Source: Granulicatella sp. WM01 (GTDB taxonomy: Bacteria > Bacillota > Bacilli > Lactobacillales > Aerococcaceae). From it: 64,000 bases of DNA. Location of the stretch: positions 1 through 64,000 of the forward strand of contig NZ_SPPB01000002.1 in the NCBI RefSeq assembly GCF_004570605.1, given 5' to 3'. The notes under the pieces are model-generated. The model did not search any database. It was not told where the DNA came from and saw only the letters and a program-made list of their open reading frames with translations. Both the position numbers and the translations under genes were made by a program. Positions 9,865 through 25,324 of this stretch are shown one piece after another. How positions within the stretch are numbered: position 1 is the first letter of the stretch; each line of letters begins with the position of its first letter.

Positions 9865-10788
9865 TTATTCTTTCACGCCACCAATCGTTAATCCTTTGAC
9901 AAAATAACGTTGGAAGAATGGATAGAAGCAAGCAATTGGTAAAGTTGCTAGTACAACCATTGCCATACGTGTTGCTTCTTGAGGAATACTTGAGCCAACA
10001 GAAGATAATTGAGCTCCACCAAGTGCCGCCGCATTATTTACCATATATTCAAGATTGGCTTGAATTTTCATCAGTAAATATTGTAATGGAACTAATTCTG
10101 GGCTTTGGATATAAAGCAAAGCATTATACCAATCATTCCAAAATGCTAATGCTGTAAACAAACTGATTGTTGCAATTCCCGGTAAAGTTAGTGGTAAGCA
10201 AATTTTAAAGAAAATTCTCCACTCACTTGCTCCGTCAATTCGTGCAGAATCAATAATAGATTCTGGAACTGTCTTTTTAAAGAATGAACGCATTAACATA
10301 ATATTAAACGGACTTAACATCATTGGTAGAATTAAAGCTGCCAATGTGTCTTTTAAATTTAAAAATGTTGTCACAACGATATATGTAGGAATAACCCCTG
10401 CACTAAACAACATTTGAATAAGCATAAATATTGTAAAGAAACGTCTATATTTAAATGTGCTTCTTGAAATTGCATAGGCATAAGTTGTTGTAAAAAAGAC
10501 ATTCAATGTCGTTCCTACAATTGTAATGAAAACTGTGACAAATAAAGCAGAAAGAATTTGATCTTTTAATTCATATAAATATTCATAACCGGCTAAACTC
10601 CATCCACTTGGGAAAAAAGAATAACCATTTTTTAATAAACTTGCCTCGTCTGTAAACGAAATAATAACAACAAATACAAACGGAATTATACATGATAATG
10701 CTAAAATTCCAATTAATAAACTAAAGAAAAAATTACTACGTTTACTAAAGGCATGAATACTAACTGTATCAATTTTTTGTTTACTCAT
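9865..10788 (-). CDS. lplC: Sugar ABC transporter permease (LplC/YtcP-like)
   Basis: 307-residue CUT1 permease with six predicted membrane segments. The cytoplasmic EAA loop is visible (ESIIDSARIDGASEWRIFFKICLPLTLPGI), where it docks the ATPase. It ends with the FVKGLTIGGVKE tail typical of LplC/YtcP proteins. It starts 11 bases after the partner permease stop and precedes the lipoprotein gene by 96 bases. The inferred function is translocation of an oligosaccharide, working with the permease at 10800 and an MsmK-type ATPase. Confidence 0.92.
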   Translation of the reverse strand: MSKQKIDTVSIHAFSKRSNFFFSLLIGILALSCIIPFVFVVIISFTDEASLLKNGYSFFPSGWSLAGYEYLYELKDQILSALFVTVFITIVGTTLNVFFTTTYAYAISRSTFKYRRFFTIFMLIQMLFSAGVIPTYIVVTTFLNLKDTLAALILPMMLSPFNIMLMRSFFKKTVPESIIDSARIDGASEWRIFFKICLPLTLPGIATISLFTALAFWNDWYNALLYIQSPELVPLQYLLMKIQANLEYMVNNAAALGGAQLSSVGSSIPQEATRMAMVVLATLPIACFYPFFQRYFVKGLTIGGVKE

Positions 10789-10799
10789 CTAACATCCTC

Positions 10800-11729
10800 C
10801 TAGAACAACGCTGAATTTTTATCCACTTTACGTACAATGAAATTCGCACCTACTAATAGAACACATCCTACAACTGATTGATATAAGCCCGCTGCTGCTG
10901 CCATACCAATATCTCCAGTTCCAGAGATTCCACGATATACGTAAGTATCTAATACTTGTGTTACACTATATAATGATCCTGAATTTTGTGGAATTTGATA
11001 GAACAACCCAAAGTCTGCTCTGAAAATATTTCCGACAGCCAAAATCGTTAAAATTGTAATAAGTGGAATAAGTTGTGGAATAGTGACATAACGGACACGT
11101 TGCCATTTTGTTGCCCCATCCATAACTGCGGCTTCGTAATAAGAAGGATCAATTCCCATAATACTTGCATAATAGACAATACTGTTATATCCCAAGCCTT
11201 TCCAAACACCTAAGAACAGTAAGATAAATGGCCAAAATGCTGGCGCATGAAACCAATTGACTGGCTCCATATTAAATTGTTTCAGTAATGCATTGATAAC
11301 CCCTTTATCTGGGCTTAAAAATGAATAGACAAAGAATGCAATAATAACCCATGATAAAAAGTGTGGTAATAACATTGCTGTTTGATAAACTTTTACTAAG
11401 CGTTTGGAACGCATCTCACTAAAAATAATTGCTATCCCCACTGCACAAATTAAACCTATCGTAATAAATCCTAGATTATATCCAAGTGTATTCTTAGTAA
11501 TAGTTGCCGCATCTGAAGAATTAAATAAGAACTTGAAATTGTCCAATCCGACCCACTCGCTCTTAATTAAGCTGTCAATAAATCCTTCCCCTGTATGATG
11601 AAAGTCTTTAAATGCAACTAAGTTCCCTAGAACGGGTATATAGAAAAATAAAACTAGCCAAATGGCTCCAGGTATAACCATAATTAAAAATATTAAGTTT
11701 TTACGTAATATATTCAGTTTATTTTTCAA
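10800..11729 (-). CDS. lplB: Sugar ABC transporter permease (LplB-like)
   Basis: About 309-residue CUT1 permease, partner of the LplC-like protein. Six hydrophobic segments and the EAA loop (PSYYEAAVMDGATKWQRVRYVTIPQL) are visible. It is the first gene of the importer operon. Start choice is uncertain: a TTG at 11729 has AGGAG eight bases upstream, whereas the GTG at 11738 sits directly on that binding site. A promoter-like TATGAT and a cre-like sequence lie just upstream (11748-11780), consistent with activation by YesN and repression by CcpA. Confidence 0.9.
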   Translation of the reverse strand: MKNKLNILRKNLIFLIMVIPGAIWLVLFFYIPVLGNLVAFKDFHHTGEGFIDSLIKSEWVGLDNFKFLFNSSDAATITKNTLGYNLGFITIGLICAVGIAIIFSEMRSKRLVKVYQTAMLLPHFLSWVIIAFFVYSFLSPDKGVINALLKQFNMEPVNWFHAPAFWPFILLFLGVWKGLGYNSIVYYASIMGIDPSYYEAAVMDGATKWQRVRYVTIPQLIPLITILTILAVGNIFRADFGLFYQIPQNSGSLYSVTQVLDTYVYRGISGTGDIGMAAAAGLYQSVVGCVLLVGANFIVRKVDKNSALF

Positions 11730-11747
11730 GTTTTTCACTCCTTCCTT

Positions 11748-11798
11748 TCAAACGCTTTCATTGATTACATCTATATCATACCATTTATTTACCGTTTG
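11748..11798 (-). promoter_or_regulatory. Promoter with overlapping cre-like site for the sugar importer
   Basis: On the minus strand a TATGAT -10 (11775-11780) has only a weak -35 (TTTTCA, spacer 16), as expected for an activator-dependent promoter. TGAAAGCGTTTGA (11748-11760) just downstream resembles a cre site with mismatches in its right half, where CcpA would block transcription. Position and resemblance are the only evidence. Confidence 0.5.
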
Positions 11799-12099
11799 AA
11801 AATATGCTGACTATAGTTAAAATTCTACAAATTATATGTTATTACAAAAAGAATAGAAAATTTGTTTGTTTTAACTGAATTAAGTGCATTTCAAACACTT
11901 TACAAGATGTAAAAAAGTAGGCGTTTTTGTTTGATTTCTTCTATTTTTAAGAGATTTTTTCACACAACAATAACGTAAACGGTTCTACGCTATTTTATAT
12001 ATTTTTTATCTTCTACCATTTATTTTTTCAATAATTTTCATAAATATTATAGTCTTGTTTATTCGCCTTTACACAGACTAAATATCATTCAGGCAAGTA

Positions 12100-12132
12100 A
12101 AAGTAGGTTGCTTTAATGTGTCAACCTACTTT
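12100..12132 (-). terminator. Terminator of manA-GH1 operon
   Basis: AAAGTAGGTTG (12100-12110) pairs perfectly with CAACCTACTTT (12122-12132) across an 11-base loop. On the minus strand the stem is followed by CTTTTACTT, nine bases after the GH1 stop. Confidence 0.8.
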
Positions 12133-12140
12133 CACAACTG

Positions 12141-13517
12141 TTAAAACCCATTATTTTGACTAAGTTCTTTAAACCAGTAGCCAGATTTTTTTATTGTTTT
12201 TTGTTGAGTTTGCAAATCAAGAGATACTAAGCCATATCTATTTTTATAAGCATTTAACCATGACCAACAATCAATAAATGTCCAAACAAGGTAACCTTGG
12301 CAATTTGCTCCATCTTGAATGGCACGATGAAGTTCAATAAGATGTCCTTTGAAAAAGTCTATACGGTAATCGTCCTGAATAATTCCGTCTACACAATATT
12401 TTTCTTCGCCCTCAACACCCATGCCATTTTCTGTTAAAATCCAATCAATATTTCCGTAATTATTTTTAATATTCATCGCAATATCATAAATTCCACGTTC
12501 ATAAATTTCCCAACCACGATGTGGGTTCATTTTTCTTCCTGGCATAACATAATGGTCGTAATAATGCTCTGGGAAAAATGGAGAATTAGGATGTGGCGCA
12601 TATTTCGGCGCAGCTACACGCAATGGTTGATAATAATTGACACCTAGAAAGTCAACTGTGTTTTCTTTAATCACACGTAACTCATCTTGAGTATACTCTG
12701 GCATCAACTGATGCTCTTTCAATATGTCAATAAGTTCTTGAGGATACTCTCCTTTTACAGAAGGATCTAAAAAGCTTCTTGCTTGGAATAATTCAGCAAT
12801 ATGAGCAGCTTTAACATCTTCTGGGTGTTGGCTGCGTGGATAAGCTGGTGTCAAATTTAATACAATGCTAATACGATGATGTGCATGTTGTTCATGACAA
12901 TGTTTAATGGCTAAAGCACTTGCCAATTGTGTATTATACGCCACTTGTACAGCTGCTTTGGCATCTACTTTACATGGATAATGGTATTGATATAAATAGC
13001 CACATTCTACTGGAACATAAGGTTCATTAAACGTAATCCATGTATCAACTAAATCTCCAAACAAAGCAAAACACTCTTTAGCGTATTCTGCATAAGCATA
13101 AACTGTTTCTTTATTTTCCCAACCACCATTTTTTTGTAATGCGTACGGAATATCAAAATGGTATAAATTAACAATTAATTTAATGTTTTTATCAATTATA
13201 CGCTTAAACATGTCACGATAAAATACTACAGCCTGTTGATTGACTTCTCCTACCCCATTTGGCATTAAGCGTGACCATTGAATAGATGTTCTAAATGCTG
13301 TATGCCCAGTTTTTTCTAAAAATTCAATATCTTCCACATAGTTTTCATAAAATGTACTCGCTTTTTGTGGCCCTATCCCTTGATGAAATTTATACGGTTC
13401 TTTTTTAAACCAATAATCCCAATTACTTTCTCCTTTACCGTCTTGTGCAACGTATCCCTCACTTTGCACACCAGACGTTGAACTTCCCCAAAGAAAATCT
13501 TTTGGAAATTGAATCAT
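12141..13517 (-). CDS. Glycoside hydrolase family 1 beta-glucosidase or 6-phospho-beta-glycosidase
   Basis: 458-residue cytoplasmic GH1 (beta/alpha)8-barrel enzyme that hydrolyses beta-linked glycosides with retention. The N-terminal signature (FPKDFLWGSSTSGVQSEG), acid/base glutamate (TFNEP) and nucleophile glutamate (LTENG) are all visible. The loop that separates free from phosphorylated substrates reads DCWSWLNAYKNRYG, which is not decisive. The start at 13517 is chosen for its GAGGT site and because the family N-terminus begins there; a longer in-frame extension of 21 residues looks spurious. It follows manA by 72 bases, probably in one operon, and would cut sugars delivered by the importer. 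No signal peptide is present. Confidence 0.88.
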   Translation of the reverse strand: MIQFPKDFLWGSSTSGVQSEGYVAQDGKGESNWDYWFKKEPYKFHQGIGPQKASTFYENYVEDIEFLEKTGHTAFRTSIQWSRLMPNGVGEVNQQAVVFYRDMFKRIIDKNIKLIVNLYHFDIPYALQKNGGWENKETVYAYAEYAKECFALFGDLVDTWITFNEPYVPVECGYLYQYHYPCKVDAKAAVQVAYNTQLASALAIKHCHEQHAHHRISIVLNLTPAYPRSQHPEDVKAAHIAELFQARSFLDPSVKGEYPQELIDILKEHQLMPEYTQDELRVIKENTVDFLGVNYYQPLRVAAPKYAPHPNSPFFPEHYYDHYVMPGRKMNPHRGWEIYERGIYDIAMNIKNNYGNIDWILTENGMGVEGEEKYCVDGIIQDDYRIDFFKGHLIELHRAIQDGANCQGYLVWTFIDCWSWLNAYKNRYGLVSLDLQTQQKTIKKSGYWFKELSQNNGF

Positions 13518-13589
13518 ATTCTGTACCTCTTTCATATTTGCAAAAGCAATGTTATCTAAACTGTTAGTCTTAATTGTCAATATATCTAA

Positions 13590-14555
13590 TTATAGCGGTG
13601 TATTAGATACGATAAGCTCTAGTTTACCTGTAAAACGTACGTTCTTAACACCATACGGTAAAATAAATGAATCTGCTGTATGCAATGGATAAACTGCATC
13701 TCCAAAATTCAATTCCCCTTGTCCAGAAATTACTGTAGCTAAATAATAATTTTGTCCCAATTGACACTCTAATTCATCATTTACTTCCCATTTTTCAACT
13801 TTGAAAAAATGATTATCTACATACGTTGTAACAGTTGCTTTAGGATATTCTTTAATTCGAGTATTCAATTCCGGTTTTTTGTCTGGAAACTGCGTTACAT
13901 CAATAGATTGTTGGATATGCAAATCACGTGCATTTCCCTTATCATCAACACGATCATAATCATATACTCGATACGTTGTATCAGAATTTTGTTGTGTTTC
14001 TAAAATAACAATACCTTCTCCTATAGCATGAATTGTTCCGTGTGGCACGTAGAAAAAATCTCCTGCCTTAACGGGAACTTCAACTAATAAATTTTTCCAG
14101 TCTTTTTGATTAACTTTATCTAAAAATTCTTCTGGTGTTTTTGCATGATGACCATAAATAATTTTAGCATTCGGTTCTGCTGACATAATATACCAACATT
14201 CTGTTTTTCCCAATTCTCCCTCGTGTTCTTGAGCATACGTATCATCTGGATGAACTTGAACAGATAAATTTTCTTTTGCATCTAAAATTTTAGTTAATAA
14301 TGGAAAACGTCCATCTGTTTCATTCTTTCCAAATAGTTGAGGTTCTTTTTGGTATAATTCATCTAATCCTATACCTTTATATTGGCTTGGTGAAATTACT
14401 GTAGACACCCCGTGTGGATGTGCACTAATACACCATGCTTCTCCTATTGCATCTGTTTTTGCATCTTTTGGCAATTCTAATCCATATTCTGTATATAACT
14501 TATTACCACCCCATACTTTTTCTTGAAGCACAGGTTTTAAAAATATTGGTTCCAT
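13590..14555 (-). CDS. manA: Mannose-6-phosphate isomerase, class I
   Basis: 321-residue zinc-dependent cupin isomerase interconverting mannose-6-phosphate and fructose-6-phosphate. Visible motifs are KVWGG near the N-terminus, the metal-binding QVHPDD and EHEGELGKTECWYI segments, and GTIHAIGEGIVILETQQNSD. Length is that of the short Firmicute ManA. The ATG at 14555 has GGGGAG eight bases upstream; an in-frame extension of 25 residues further upstream is rejected on that basis. With the GH1 gene 72 bases downstream it suggests that the imported glycan contains mannose, in line with a ROK kinase and a host-glycan-type importer. Confidence 0.92.
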   Translation of the reverse strand: MEPIFLKPVLQEKVWGGNKLYTEYGLELPKDAKTDAIGEAWCISAHPHGVSTVISPSQYKGIGLDELYQKEPQLFGKNETDGRFPLLTKILDAKENLSVQVHPDDTYAQEHEGELGKTECWYIMSAEPNAKIIYGHHAKTPEEFLDKVNQKDWKNLLVEVPVKAGDFFYVPHGTIHAIGEGIVILETQQNSDTTYRVYDYDRVDDKGNARDLHIQQSIDVTQFPDKKPELNTRIKEYPKATVTTYVDNHFFKVEKWEVNDELECQLGQNYYLATVISGQGELNFGDAVYPLHTADSFILPYGVKNVRFTGKLELIVSNTPL

Positions 14556-14876
14556 AAGCACAACTCCCCATGTTTTATTTGTTTCTAGTATATCCTTTTT
14601 TCTTTCCATTTGTAAATGCCTCTTGGACAAATACTTTAAATTGCGTAATAACTCCTAAAAATATGACTGATATTTGTGTGTTAATTTATTTGTTATGACA
14701 CAATCTATTTGTTATAACTTATCATAATGAACTAGCTTTTTATATAAAACATAATTAAAGTTATTTATTACATAAGGGCTATTAATAGTTCACTACTTTA
14801 TAAGATAGTTTGCTCTAAAAAAATATTAAAATAGTATGAAATCAATACTTCATCAATTTCATACTATCTAAATTAA
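14556..14876. other. Intergenic region upstream of manA
   Basis: Holds the presumed manA promoter and, at its right end, the terminator of the LPXTG gene (14831-14867). A direct repeat of ATTTGTTAT lies near 14686-14717 with unknown meaning. No gene is seen. Confidence 0.4.
14831..14867 (-). terminator. Terminator of YSIRK/LPXTG gene
   Basis: ATAGTATGAAAT (14831-14842) and ATTTCATACTAT (14856-14867) form a perfect 12-bp stem with a 13-base loop, ten bases after the surface-protein stop. The minus-strand 3' side is T-rich. Confidence 0.7.
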
Positions 14877-17800
14877 CTATTTACTTTCTTTTCTCTTATG
14901 CATCCCTTTATACATAAGTACTCCACTTAATCCTAAAAGCATACCGACAACATTTAAAAACTGTGTACTAGCTTCTCCTGTTTCTGGTAGTATACTTAAA
15001 GGTTGTGTCTTATCCTCTAAATTTTGAATTTCTAAAAGTGGTAATGGACTGCCTTTTTTAACTTGGCGATGAACCACAGGTATGACTATATGCTCCACTT
15101 CTTGACTACTTATATCGCCTGTTTGTGTATCTAATGTATATATTGTTTCAATACGCTTAATACCTTGACGTCCAGATACAACTTCAATTTCTTTTCCACG
15201 TTCAATGCGAGTATCCTCTTGATAAAGCGTATCAAATGCTATCACTTCATCTCTAAAGTCAGATTTTACTCCAACTTTAACAATTTCAGAAATCGGTTCA
15301 ACACTTACTAAAGTTGACAAGTGTGTACTGATTACTCCTCTATCATTTATTGTGTATGTTATCGTCGTTGTTTCTAATCCATTTTGCCCAACTTGAATCG
15401 TGTCATATTCTCCATAATGACGAGTATCATCTGCTATAAATCGAGTGGTAAATGGCTTGAGTGTAACGTGTTGTTGTGGTTTAACACCAACATGCGTTAC
15501 TTTTGTTACTGGATCTATCTTATCTATAATTGGTGGATTAACTATAACACTTCCTGTTATTGCATTCACTCCGTAAGTTATAATCGTTGTTGTTGTCCCA
15601 ATTTGCCCTTCTACAACAACAATTCTCTCCCCATAAGGCAAAGTGTCATCTGCAATATACTGTGTCTTATATGCATGTAAATCAACCGTTTCTGTTGGTT
15701 TTATCCCTAATTTAACCACTTTATTTATAGCCTTTTTGATTATTTTTTCAGAGTTTATTGTGCCGTCAGCATTTAACACAATTTCTTTTTCCCCATTTTG
15801 TCCCTCAACAACAGTGTCTTTTTCTCCCAATGCTTTTGTTATATCTCCCACATAAACAGTCGCAAATGGAACAATTTCGTGACGTATTGTTTCTGTTGAA
15901 GAAACAATCACTTCTCTTGTCCCTACTTTGATAATTTTTGTTATCGGATTTGTTAATGTTACGATTGGCTGTTCAATATTGACTTGACCAGTTTTGACAT
16001 CTAATGTATAACGTGTTGTCGTTGTTTTTATCCCCTCTTGTCCGTCAACTTCTACACGTTCAATGCCTTTATCCAATGTATCGTCATTTTGACGTATTGT
16101 ATCAAAAGCAATTGATTCACTAACAACATGAGATTTTGTCCCTACTCTAATTATTTCTGTAATAGGATTTATGGTTTCTATTGTTGGTTCATTTTCAATC
16201 ACTTGACCTGTTACACTATCTAATGTATATGTTTTTATTGTTGTTACTCTTCCATTGACACCACTCATGTCTACATGACGTTTACCATAATCTAACGTGT
16301 CATCTGCAACATACTGAATAGGATAAACTTGATTGATTACCGTTTCAACAGATTTCGTACCTACCCTTACTACTCGATTAACAACCTGTTTTGTAACCGT
16401 TTCGGATTTTACTGTACCGTCCTCATTCAAGACAACCCTTTTTTCTCCGTCTTGACCTTCTTGTACAATCTCACGCAATGGCACATCCTTAGTCACATCA
16501 GCTTCATAAACCACTTCAAACGGAATAGGTTCTGTACGAACTACTTCCTTAGAGGTGATAGATGTTTCCGGTGTCGTTTCGTCTTTTGGTTGTACACTTG
16601 TTTCTGGTGTCATTTCGTCTGTTGGTTGCGTACTTGTTTCCGATGTCGTTTCATCTTTTGGTTGTGTACTTGTTTCCGGTGTCGTTTCGTCTTTTGGTTG
16701 TGTACTTGTTTCCGGTGTCGTTTCGTCTTTTGGTTCTGTACTTGTTTCCGATGTCGTTTCGTCTTTTGGTTCTGTACTTGTTTCCGATGTCTTTTCGTCT
16801 GTTGGTTGTGTATTTGTTTCTGGTGTCGTTTCGTCTTTTGGTTGCGTACTTGTTTCTGGTGTCGTTTCGTCTTTTGGTTGCGTACTTGTTTCCGGTGTCG
16901 TTTCGTCTGTTGGTTGTGTACTTGTTTCCGGTGTCGTTTCGTCTTTTGGTTCTGTACTTGTTTCCGGTGTCGTTTCGTCTGTTGGTTCTGTACTTGTTTC
17001 CGATGTCGTTTCGTCTTTTGGTTGTACACTTGTTTCTGGTGTCGTTTCGTCTTTTGGTTGTGTATTTGTTTCTTTTGAGTTAACAAATTTTTCTAATGGA
17101 AAAACCGTTTGTGAACCATCTCCAGTATATGTGATGACAATATTAGAATCTTGATAATCAAGCGTATACTCTTCATAACCTGCTACGACATTATTGATGA
17201 GTTTTTCAATGTTTTGTTTATCTTCAGCAGTTAACTGATGTATATTTTGTACATCCACTTTTCTAATAAGACGATCATCAAAAATATTTTCTTTTTCTAC
17301 ATTTTGAGCAATTGTGTCTGAACTTTTCAACTGGCTAATTGCAGCATCAAGTTGTTTTTTTGCCTGTATCAAAGGATTATGTGCGTCAGGTTGTCCAAAT
17401 ATACGCTGATAATCAGATTTATAGGATTGAACATCTTCCCACACTTGTGTTAAACGTGCATGTGCTTGATTTACTTCATCATCTGTAGCAATATTGTATG
17501 CCCATCTACTTTCGCCTTGCTCATTATCTTTAGAATGACGAATGGTATACGACTCATTAGCATAATTAGATACTTTATCGCTTTGAGTAGCTACCTGCTC
17601 ATGACTGGATCTAGCTTGTTCTAAAATAGATCGTGCATGACTTAGGGCATCTCGATACACGCTCCAAGATTCTGGTGTGTAGTCAGACTCCATTTTATTT
17701 TGCGAGTCTACAATCTGACTTAATGTATCTATTTGACTTTGCGCATCTGCCAAATTCGGTTCTGGATTTTGCATGAATGCATGTGTCGCACTAATATTAT

Positions 17801-17975
17801 CATCAAGTTTAAATATTGCTAAAACTTTTTGTTGCCTAGTCATTTCTTGTGCGTAAGCAATCATTGGAGTGCTAGCAGACAATATATAATTTGTACAAAT
17901 CCCTACTGAAACCGCACCTACTGCAAATTTACGAATAGCATACACTTTAACTTTTCCCCATGTACTCTTTTTCAT
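14877..17975 (-). CDS. YSIRK-type LPXTG surface protein with FIVAR-like, repeat and G5-like modules
   Basis: About 1032-residue cell-wall-anchored protein. A YSIRK-like signal peptide (KVYAIRKFAVGAVSVGI) directs export. Residues 60-130 resemble a FIVAR module (DYTPESWSVYRDALSHARSIL). Residues 300-474 are 14 tandem 12-residue units of the type KDETTPETSTQP, a flexible stalk. Residues 475-990 hold seven G5-like modules, seen as recurring blocks ending in a VGTK- or VGVK-type segment. The C-terminus has LPETG, a hydrophobic segment and a KRKESK tail for sortase A. G5 modules in staphylococcal and streptococcal proteins bind N-acetylglucosamine polymers or mediate adhesion, so an adhesin or biofilm role is likely. 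The ATG at 17975 has GGAGG eight bases upstream. Confidence 0.88.
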   Translation of the reverse strand: MKKSTWGKVKVYAIRKFAVGAVSVGICTNYILSASTPMIAYAQEMTRQQKVLAIFKLDDNISATHAFMQNPEPNLADAQSQIDTLSQIVDSQNKMESDYTPESWSVYRDALSHARSILEQARSSHEQVATQSDKVSNYANESYTIRHSKDNEQGESRWAYNIATDDEVNQAHARLTQVWEDVQSYKSDYQRIFGQPDAHNPLIQAKKQLDAAISQLKSSDTIAQNVEKENIFDDRLIRKVDVQNIHQLTAEDKQNIEKLINNVVAGYEEYTLDYQDSNIVITYTGDGSQTVFPLEKFVNSKETNTQPKDETTPETSVQPKDETTSETSTEPTDETTPETSTEPKDETTPETSTQPTDETTPETSTQPKDETTPETSTQPKDETTPETNTQPTDEKTSETSTEPKDETTSETSTEPKDETTPETSTQPKDETTPETSTQPKDETTSETSTQPTDEMTPETSVQPKDETTPETSITSKEVVRTEPIPFEVVYEADVTKDVPLREIVQEGQDGEKRVVLNEDGTVKSETVTKQVVNRVVRVGTKSVETVINQVYPIQYVADDTLDYGKRHVDMSGVNGRVTTIKTYTLDSVTGQVIENEPTIETINPITEIIRVGTKSHVVSESIAFDTIRQNDDTLDKGIERVEVDGQEGIKTTTTRYTLDVKTGQVNIEQPIVTLTNPITKIIKVGTREVIVSSTETIRHEIVPFATVYVGDITKALGEKDTVVEGQNGEKEIVLNADGTINSEKIIKKAINKVVKLGIKPTETVDLHAYKTQYIADDTLPYGERIVVVEGQIGTTTTIITYGVNAITGSVIVNPPIIDKIDPVTKVTHVGVKPQQHVTLKPFTTRFIADDTRHYGEYDTIQVGQNGLETTTITYTINDRGVISTHLSTLVSVEPISEIVKVGVKSDFRDEVIAFDTLYQEDTRIERGKEIEVVSGRQGIKRIETIYTLDTQTGDISSQEVEHIVIPVVHRQVKKGSPLPLLEIQNLEDKTQPLSILPETGEASTQFLNVVGMLLGLSGVLMYKGMHKRKESK
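16555..17083 (-). repeat. Tandem 36-bp coding repeat (14 units)
   Basis: Fourteen units of 36 bp encode variants of a 12-residue Thr/Glu/Pro-rich sequence (KDETTPETSTQP with K/T, P/S and Q/E alternations). The 36-bp period has no stop in several frames, which produces long spurious open frames on both strands. Confidence 0.9.
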
Positions 17976-18153
17976 CACATCAACCTCCTAATGCTTTATT
18001 TTTATTTTTTAAACATACATCATATAAAAAGTCTACTCTTAACATATTTTCACATATTAAATAGTTTACTTTTCATTTTTCAAAAATATTATCCCCTTTT
18101 TATTTTATCAATCGCTTAATAAAATTAAGCAATTTTTAAAATCAAAACCAAAC

Positions 18154-18180
18154 CAAAACTCCTAAAAATCAGGAGTTTTG
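18154..18180 (-). terminator. Terminator of giant collagen-like surface gene
   Basis: CAAAACTCCT (18154-18163) pairs with AGGAGTTTTG (18171-18180), loop of seven, ten bases after the stop. On the minus strand TTTGGTTTT follows. Confidence 0.75.
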
Positions 18181-18189
18181 ATTATTCAA

Positions 18190-24843
<6,654 letters not shown>

Positions 24844-24871
24844 AACTAAAAATTCTCCTTATATTTTTATA

Positions 24872-25303
24872 TTAAAAAATAACTGTTGCTCCAAACTGAT
24901 TGCTCAAGTCTACCAACAATTTTTTTACTAATGAACTCCCCGTTTGTAACGTATCATAAACAACTTGCATCTGTCCATGTACCTCACTAACATACCTTAA
25001 AAAAATTCTACCATCTAATCCCAAACATAAATAATAATAAATACCCTGTGTGACGTTCCAGTTATTGATAAACTGTAACCATTTCTCTCTATCCTCAAAC
25101 TTCTGACAACATGCTAAATTGTGAAACACGATTTGACATACCCCTTTTTGCTCTCCTTTAGTTAAAGAAACCGCAAAGTCAATAACATGATATTCACTTG
25201 CCATAAGTTTGCCTTGATATACCCACTGTGTGTCTTCTTCTGTTTGTTTTAACACAAAATTTTCTCTAGCTAATATATCCTGAAATGATTGATTTATATC
25301 CAT
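24872..25303 (-). CDS. Small cytoplasmic YbjN-like protein, possible chaperone
   Basis: 143-residue protein without signal peptide or membrane segment. The pattern is weakly like the YbjN / type III secretion chaperone-like fold: a leading helix, beta strands with paired aromatic and charged residues (WVYQGKL, QIVFHNL), a central helix (EKWLQFINNWNV), a strand hairpin (YYYLCLGLDGRIFLRYV) and a final amphipathic helix (SSLVKKLLVDLSNQF). I do not recognise it with certainty. It lies 21 bases after the DivIVA-like gene and 28 bases before the giant surface-protein gene, all on the minus strand. Position suggests a role in production or export of that protein; this is inference. Confidence 0.55.
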   Translation of the reverse strand: MDINQSFQDILARENFVLKQTEEDTQWVYQGKLMASEYHVIDFAVSLTKGEQKGVCQIVFHNLACCQKFEDREKWLQFINNWNVTQGIYYYLCLGLDGRIFLRYVSEVHGQMQVVYDTLQTGSSLVKKLLVDLSNQFGATVIF

Positions 25304-25324
25304 GACATCACCTTACCTTTAGCA

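Larger units (their letters stand above)
11739..12140. other. Intergenic region between GH1 gene and sugar importer
   Basis: 402 bases holding the importer promoter (11748-11798) and the terminator of the GH1 gene (12100-12132). The rest is AT-rich with no recognised feature. Confidence 0.5.

Noticed and set aside
16555-17154. Regular 36-bp spaced pattern that resembles a CRISPR array and long open frames on both strands
   Set aside because: The units are tandem with no unique spacers and read as 12-residue repeats in frame with the LPXTG gene. The other frames are shadows caused by a 36-bp period without stop codons.
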